A stretch of DNA of 36,149 bases from Archaeoglobaceae archaeon (GTDB lineage: Archaea; Halobacteriota; Archaeoglobi; Archaeoglobales; Archaeoglobaceae): positions 1 to 36,149 of the forward strand of contig WAPX01000008.1 in assembly GCA_015520485.1 (NCBI GenBank), given 5' to 3'. This document shows, piece by piece, positions 32,415 through 36,149 of this stretch. Below the pieces are notes generated by a model. It was not told where the DNA came from. It did not search any database and worked only from the letters and a program-made list of their open reading frames with translations. Each line of letters opens with the position of its first letter. Position 1 is the first letter of the stretch. The translations under genes were made by a program, and so were the position numbers.

Positions 32415-32879
32415 ATGTGCAGAGTGATTAGAGTATCTGACAGGTATCTGGAAGTTGACGGAAAGCTAAAAATCGGAGAGATAGTGAAAGCTGGAAACTG
32501 TCTGGCTGTCGTCGTTTCAGTCAACGGGGAGGTGCCGGAATACCTCAAATACGCCGGAGAGCTGAACAGGGAGGAAATAGAAAGGTACATGCCGGACGTC
32601 CTTGAAAGCAGGGTAACTTCTAAATGCTTCATCCTCGGTGGGGATTGCATAAGCGATATCGGGGATGAGGTGAGAGTTGCGGACGACGAGGAAATCAGAG
32701 AGTACCACCTGAAGGACGGGGAACTCAGAATACCTTACTTTTACCAGATGCTGAAGAGCTGCGATATAGACGTGGCTAAAAGCGTTATGAAGAGGTTGAA
32801 GAGTATTTTTAAAAACGAGGAAATTCTGGACGCTCTGCTCAGAGAAATCGACTATATGATTATGAACGGCATGAAGTGA
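32415..32879 (+). CDS. Small protein with HAS-barrel-like N-terminus, downstream of the NurA-like gene
   Basis: The 154-residue protein begins with a beta-rich segment (RYLEVDGKLKIGEIVKAGNCLAVVVSV) that resembles the HAS-barrel domain at the N-terminus of HerA. The rest is charged and helical (VADDEEIREYHLKDGELRIPYFYQMLKSC, then DVAKSVMKRLKSIFKNEEILDALL). The resemblance is by eye, so the family is uncertain. GGTGGTGA precedes the ATG at good spacing, and an AAAAATACATAAAC stretch about 45 bp upstream could be its own promoter. It follows the NurA-like gene in the same direction. Confidence 0.72.
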   Translation: MCRVIRVSDRYLEVDGKLKIGEIVKAGNCLAVVVSVNGEVPEYLKYAGELNREEIERYMPDVLESRVTSKCFILGGDCISDIGDEVRVADDEEIREYHLKDGELRIPYFYQMLKSCDIDVAKSVMKRLKSIFKNEEILDALLREIDYMIMNGMK

Positions 32880-32934
32880 ATACTGTTCAGGTGAGGTCAA
32901 ATCTCTGTTTAAAAAATTAACCGGTAAATTGCAG

Positions 32935-33489
32935 TCAATCAAAACCGGGCAAAATCTCGCTCAGCGTTAGAACAGGTACAAGCTCAACACCTGCCTCTCC
33001 GAGTTTTTCCGCAGCTCCTTCCTCTCTATCAACCACCGCAATTACGTGTTTGACAAAGCACTTTCTGTTCCTAACCCTTTCCACAACTGAAATAGCAGAA
33101 CCACCGGTGGTCGTTACGTCTTCGACCACCACAACCCTTTCTCCTTCGTTGAGAACGCCAATCAGGTCGTCTTTAATACCGTAGTCTTTCTTTTTCTTTC
33201 TGAATATTGCCATTCTCTTTCCCGTTTTTAAAGACACGGCAGTAGCTACGGGCACTCCTCCAAGTTCGACGCACGCTACAACGTCAAAATCAATACCCCT
33301 AAGCTTTTCTGCTATGCATTCTGCAATTAAATCGAGCAAATCCGGATAGCAGCATGCAAGTTTTACATCAATGTAGATGTTGCTCTTTTTACCTGACGAC
33401 AGGATAAACTCGCCCTTTTTAACTGCTCCGACTTCCACCATTTTTTCCACTATCTTTTTTCTAATCTCGTCTAACTTCACGTTTCCCAT
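32935..33489 (-). CDS. pyrE: Orotate phosphoribosyltransferase
   Basis: The 184-residue enzyme joins orotate and PRPP to give OMP in pyrimidine synthesis. It shows FILSSGKKSNIYIDVKLACCYP near residue 29, VACVELGGVPVATAVSL near 71, the lysine-rich catalytic loop FRKKKKDYG near 96 and the PRPP loop VVVVEDVTTTGGSAISV near 118. The ATG at 33489 follows AAGGGGGTGCTGAA, a strong ribosome site. It starts 12 bp after carS, so the two are probably co-transcribed. The PRPP supplier is encoded in the same window. Confidence 0.95.
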   Translation of the reverse strand: MGNVKLDEIRKKIVEKMVEVGAVKKGEFILSSGKKSNIYIDVKLACCYPDLLDLIAECIAEKLRGIDFDVVACVELGGVPVATAVSLKTGKRMAIFRKKKKDYGIKDDLIGVLNEGERVVVVEDVTTTGGSAISVVERVRNRKCFVKHVIAVVDREEGAAEKLGEAGVELVPVLTLSEILPGFD

Positions 33490-33501
33490 TTCAGCACCCC
33501 C

Positions 33502-34077
33502 TTACCACGGAACATCCTTCAATCCGAGTCTGTACGCAATAACGTTTGTCAGTCTGTGAAGCACCGGCGTTATGATCAGAGCAACAAGTATAACGGAGGG
33601 TGTGTACAGCCTGCTGAAGTCTTTGCATACCATAAAAGCCAGAATTAGAGATATGGCAAGGAAATCGTACTGGTCGAGGACGGGAAACTTATCTCCTCTC
33701 TCCACACCGAACCTCCTCTTGATGAAGCTTCCCATGCAATCTCCCACGAGGGAGCCAGCAGACAGGGCGAGAACGAGTTTCAGAAACTCGAGATACTGAA
33801 TTGATGAGAAGACATAAACTCCTACAAGCTTTTCCACAACAAGTTCAGCGTGTGCGACCAAAACCCCTCCAGCCACTCCAGCAAAAAAACCTCTGTACGT
33901 TTTTCCGTTTCCGAGAATTCTCCTGCCGTCGATAAAATTCCTTCCCAGATCTATGGGTTTTCCACCTCCGAATACGACTGCAAAGTTGTTTGGAGTGTAG
34001 GACGGGAGTAAAAGCCATACGGTCTTTAGAATTAACCTGAAAATCTGAATCAGCAGTTCGAGCAAAGTTACCGGCAT
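33502..34077 (-). CDS. carS: CDP-archaeol synthase CarS
   Basis: The 191-residue integral membrane enzyme activates unsaturated archaeol (digeranylgeranylglyceryl phosphate) with CTP for archaeal phospholipid synthesis. The family signatures are PSYTPNNFAVVFGGGKPIDLG near residue 25, GNGKTYRGFFAG near 56 and the CDP-transferase motif GDCMGSFIKRRFGVERGDKFPVLDQYDF near 112, with about four to five membrane helices. The ATG at 34077 lies about 26 bp after an AAGATATAACC box, so it is probably leaderless. pyrE follows in the same operon. Confidence 0.94.
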   Translation of the reverse strand: MPVTLLELLIQIFRLILKTVWLLLPSYTPNNFAVVFGGGKPIDLGRNFIDGRRILGNGKTYRGFFAGVAGGVLVAHAELVVEKLVGVYVFSSIQYLEFLKLVLALSAGSLVGDCMGSFIKRRFGVERGDKFPVLDQYDFLAISLILAFMVCKDFSRLYTPSVILVALIITPVLHRLTNVIAYRLGLKDVPW

Positions 34078-34168
34078 AGGCTAAGAAGCCGGGAGACAGG
34101 TTATATCTTCTTTGGTTCAACTTTGATTGCCGGCCTGCCCGAACAGCTTCCTGCTGACAGTTAGAAAA

Positions 34169-34993
34169 TCACTCGAGCAAATTCACCACATTCCTGATTT
34201 TATCAAAAACATGCACGTTTCCCGGTTCAACATCGATAACTGCAAGAGGCTTTAGGAGGGACGTCACTTCTTCTGTTACAATTCTCCACGGTTCTTTAAC
34301 ACTGGAAAGTGCTAAAATGGCTCTTTTGTAATCGTTTCCACTGAATATTGCCGCCTTTCCCGGAGCAACCACAGCAACTAAATCCACTTCAAGGGATTTC
34401 ACTGTCGGCGCTGCGGCGTTGTTGTAGGATTCAATTACAAAAAACTCGTGGCTTCCTCTCAGGTATTCCAGACACCTGTCAGCGCAGTTCCTCGAATTGA
34501 GCAGTAGCTCTTCGACTCTCTCGCTCTCAACAGGTTCAGCCCTAACACGGCTCAAAAACTTTTTAACGTACTTCTTTAAGGACTGTACGGTTCTCTCCAC
34601 ATTTGACATGACACAGTAATGTTCTGTTTTCTTAGGGTCTGAGACTCTGATTACTGAAATCTGGTTTTGAAGTCTGGCGAAGGAGTACACGTCTGCACTC
34701 CATCCCGTCTTTTCCGGATCAGGTGGTAGTAGCAGTGAAACCACCGGTCCCTCGTGTTCAATCGGATCTGAGCTTTCTGCAGCTGCATGTAGTCTGGACA
34801 TGTCCTCCCCAATCAGCAATCCTCTTTCAATGCTTTTTACGACGAACTCGTACTGGTACCAGCCGTTAATACCGCTGATGGGTTTGCAGAAGCCCGTGTC
34901 AATTCCTGAACCTCTAGCCTCCTCAAGAAGAGACTTCGCAAACGTTGTTTTTCCGGAATCGTAAGGAAGCAAACCCGTTACCAGCACGTCCAT
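34169..34993 (-). CDS. Archaeal P-loop NTPase of unknown role (COG4028-like)
   Basis: The 274-residue protein has an N-terminal P-loop (TGLLPYDSGKTTFAKSL) like dethiobiotin-synthetase or MobB-type NTPases. A central part contains CADRCLEYLRGSHEFFVIESYNNAAAP, and LEVDLVAVVAPGKAAIF follows. I believe it belongs to the predicted archaeal P-loop ATPase/GTPase family COG4028, whose role is unknown. The ATG lies about 28 bp after an AACATATCAAACC box. Upstream DNA has a 14-bp palindrome and a short tandem repeat. Confidence 0.75.
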   Translation of the reverse strand: MDVLVTGLLPYDSGKTTFAKSLLEEARGSGIDTGFCKPISGINGWYQYEFVVKSIERGLLIGEDMSRLHAAAESSDPIEHEGPVVSLLLPPDPEKTGWSADVYSFARLQNQISVIRVSDPKKTEHYCVMSNVERTVQSLKKYVKKFLSRVRAEPVESERVEELLLNSRNCADRCLEYLRGSHEFFVIESYNNAAAPTVKSLEVDLVAVVAPGKAAIFSGNDYKRAILALSSVKEPWRIVTEEVTSLLKPLAVIDVEPGNVHVFDKIRNVVNLLE

Positions 34994-35052
34994 ACAGATA
35001 TGTCTGACTCTGGGTTTGATATGTTTTTCTTTTGATATTTAAACATTAAATG

Positions 35053-35066
35053 CAATCAAATGATTG
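35053..35066. repeat. 14-bp palindrome upstream of the P-loop NTPase gene
   Basis: CAATCAAATGATTG is a perfect 6-bp inverted repeat with a 2-bp spacer, 60 bp before the P-loop gene. It could be a repressor site, but such short AT-rich palindromes also occur by chance. Confidence 0.35.
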
Positions 35067-35075
35067 AAATATATT

Positions 35076-35100
35076 TTAAAATTTGTTAAAATTTGTTAAA
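35076..35100. repeat. 10-bp tandem repeat, 2.5 copies
   Basis: TTAAAATTTG is repeated twice and followed by TTAAA, next to the palindrome at 35053-35066 and downstream of the nitroreductase gene. It is a simple AT-rich repeat of unknown meaning and could act as a terminator on either strand. Confidence 0.4.
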
Positions 35101-35141
35101 TGCTTACGCAGTTAAATAACAGCGGCAAAAATTCATGCTCT

Positions 35142-35669
35142 CTACCACCTTTCCCAGTGCGTCAGCTCTTCAATGGGATACCTGCTCCTCTTCCCCGGCC
35201 TCTCTCCCGGCCACCCAACGGGGACTATCGCTATGGGTCTCGCGTATTCTGGAATTTCGAGAATTCTGGAGATTTCTCTCTCCTGAAAAGCTCCCACCCA
35301 GACAGCACCAAGCCCAAGAGCGTGAGCGGCAAGCAGTATGTTTTCTACGGCAGCAGTAGCATCCTGTTCTGCGTAAAGTTTTCCTCTTTCCCCATACATC
35401 CTCATGCTTCTCGGGTAGTTCGCACAGACAACTATGACGACAGGTGCAGTAGCTATGAACATCTGTTCCAGAGCTGCTTCGGCTATCAGCTTTTTTGTTT
35501 CGGGGTTTCTGACAACGATGAAGTCCCTCGCCTGAAGGTTCCCGGCAGATGGAGCGGCGTTTCCCGCTTTCAGAAGCTCAACAATTAACTCATCAGACAC
35601 ATCTTCTGGCAGGTACTTCCTGATGGACACCCTGTCGTAAATAAGCCTGAGACACTCCCTCATCTCCAT
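35142..35669 (-). CDS. Nitroreductase-family FMN oxidoreductase
   Basis: The 175-residue protein matches the nitroreductase fold: [15 protein letters not shown] near residue 13 (FMN phosphate-binding Arg-x-Ser-x-Arg), [19 protein letters not shown] near 35, [29 protein letters not shown] near 100 and [14 protein letters not shown] near 145. It would use FMN and NAD(P)H; substrate unknown. The ATG at 35669 (another at 35663) follows an AACTATAATCAAC box by about 28 bp. That box sits at the edge of a decayed transposase, so the insertion may have changed the promoter. Confidence 0.92.
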   Translation of the reverse strand: MEMRECLRLIYDRVSIRKYLPEDVSDELIVELLKAGNAAPSAGNLQARDFIVVRNPETKKLIAEAALEQMFIATAPVVIVVCANYPRSMRMYGERGKLYAEQDATAAVENILLAAHALGLGAVWVGAFQEREISRILEIPEYARPIAIVPVGWPGERPGKRSRYPIEELTHWERW

Positions 35670-35714
35670 AACCCCAGCAGTGTTTTGAGTTGATTATAGT
35701 TTTTGATTTTGAGG

Positions 35715-36149
35715 GTGTCAGGATAAAACAACCTCCTATATAATGCTACAAAACTCTCTAACCAGCTTCTGCATTCAAAAGAACTTTTAAGGGAATCGAT
35801 TCCAAAATCTTTTCGTTTTTTTCTTTAAGCTTAAAGAAGTGTTCCCTCAACTGCATTTATATCCCCTAACGTGCCTGTATTTTAAACCCAATCTTTTCAG
35901 AACCCATAAATACCAGTGTCCTCTATCAACGATGATTTCTGGCCTGTTTTCGTGCTTAAGACTTCTCTCAAAACGTAGAAAGAACTTCTTCCTTCAGAAG
36001 CCCATGTTAGGCATTCCTTCGAATCAATCTACAGCAGCCCAAACAAAGATCTGTTTCTTCTCCAGCCTGATTTTTGTTTCATCTATCGCTATTAACCTTC
36101 TTTTCTTTTTTTAGCTGTTTTAAGACTGCTTTGAGTCTGTGGTAGTAGA
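35715..36149 (-). pseudogene. Decayed DDE transposase (IS6/IS240-like), partial at right edge
   Basis: Reading the minus strand across frames recovers a transposase: YYHRLKAVLKQL (36110-36148), then RRLIAIDETKIRLEKKQIFVWAAVD (first Asp codon near 36082), EIIVDRGHWYLWVLKRLGLKYRH (second Asp near 35926), NAVEG (Glu near 35847), RTKRFWNRFP-like KKKTKRFWNRFP and CRSWLESFVALYRRLFY. At least two in-frame stops (after AAVD and before RKK) and several frameshifts, one in an A-rich run near 36100, destroy it. The Asp-Asp-Glu order and motifs fit archaeal IS6/IS240-type elements, though the exact IS name is uncertain. No terminal inverted repeat could be defined. Confidence 0.8.

Noticed and set aside
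35839-36114. Plus-strand open frame of 91 codons at the right end
   Set aside because: The opposite strand carries recognisable transposase blocks, so this frame is a shadow in a decayed element.
1-36149. CRISPR array or prophage
   Set aside because: No regularly spaced repeats and no integrase, capsid, terminase or toxin-antitoxin genes were seen on either strand.

Overview
The window looks like chromosomal DNA of a hyperthermophilic, sulfate-reducing archaeon of the Archaeoglobales, most likely Archaeoglobus or a close relative. The main reason is the left-end operon, which encodes the Hdr-like menaquinol-oxidizing (Hme/DsrMKOP-type) complex in the order hmeA-hmeB-hmeC-hmeD. Archaeal information-processing genes agree: eukaryote-like uS15, TFS, CDP-archaeol synthase, archaeal PRPP synthetase, Rnl3-type RNA ligase and NurA. 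Many genes have a TATA-like box about 25-30 bp before the start codon and no Shine-Dalgarno site (apparently leaderless). Genes inside operons usually carry GGTG/GGAGG sites.

Layout. 1-4551 (minus): hme operon, with hmeD cut by the left edge and a long hairpin in the leader. 4788-6800 (minus): hisB-cbiP (histidine and cobamide synthesis). 6949-9687 (plus): a CBS/zinc-ribbon protein, then a four-CBS protein probably co-transcribed with an ATP-dependent RNA ligase. 9738-10899 (minus): a small membrane protein and KptA. 10943-12928: a COG2061-type ACT regulator, a DUF72 protein and a universal stress protein. 12930-15053 (minus): hisI and a PIN-ATPase-KH protein, divergent from a KaiC-like protein with a broken Walker A motif (15112-15816). 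15892-19685: two Nudix proteins, a PHP-domain protein, TFS, ribosomal protein S15, tRNA-Lys(CUU) and a tRNA-thiolation PP-loop enzyme. 19691-21916 (minus): glycosyltransferase 2 and a DUF373 membrane protein. 21993-27631 (plus): an NSUN RNA methyltransferase and its detached PUA-like partner, a DUF151 nuclease, a CBS protein fused to a possible ribosome-hibernation-like domain, two small proteins, a second broken-Walker KaiC-like protein and PRPP synthetase. 27658-32879: endonuclease III with a Cys-rich small protein, a short NDH-2-like flavoprotein, glycerate kinase and an orphan NurA-like nuclease with a small HAS-barrel-like partner. 32935-36149 (minus): pyrE-carS, a P-loop protein, a nitroreductase and a decayed DDE transposase running off the right edge.

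Most of the window is housekeeping. The candidates for something less described are the CBS/RNA-ligase/KptA neighbourhood, the CBS-HPF-like fusion, the NurA/HAS-like pair without HerA, the two KaiC-like pseudo-ATPases, and the hairpin in front of the hme operon. I see no CRISPR array, prophage or intact insertion sequence. No gene-free stretch exceeds 300 bases except the transposase remnant at the right end.
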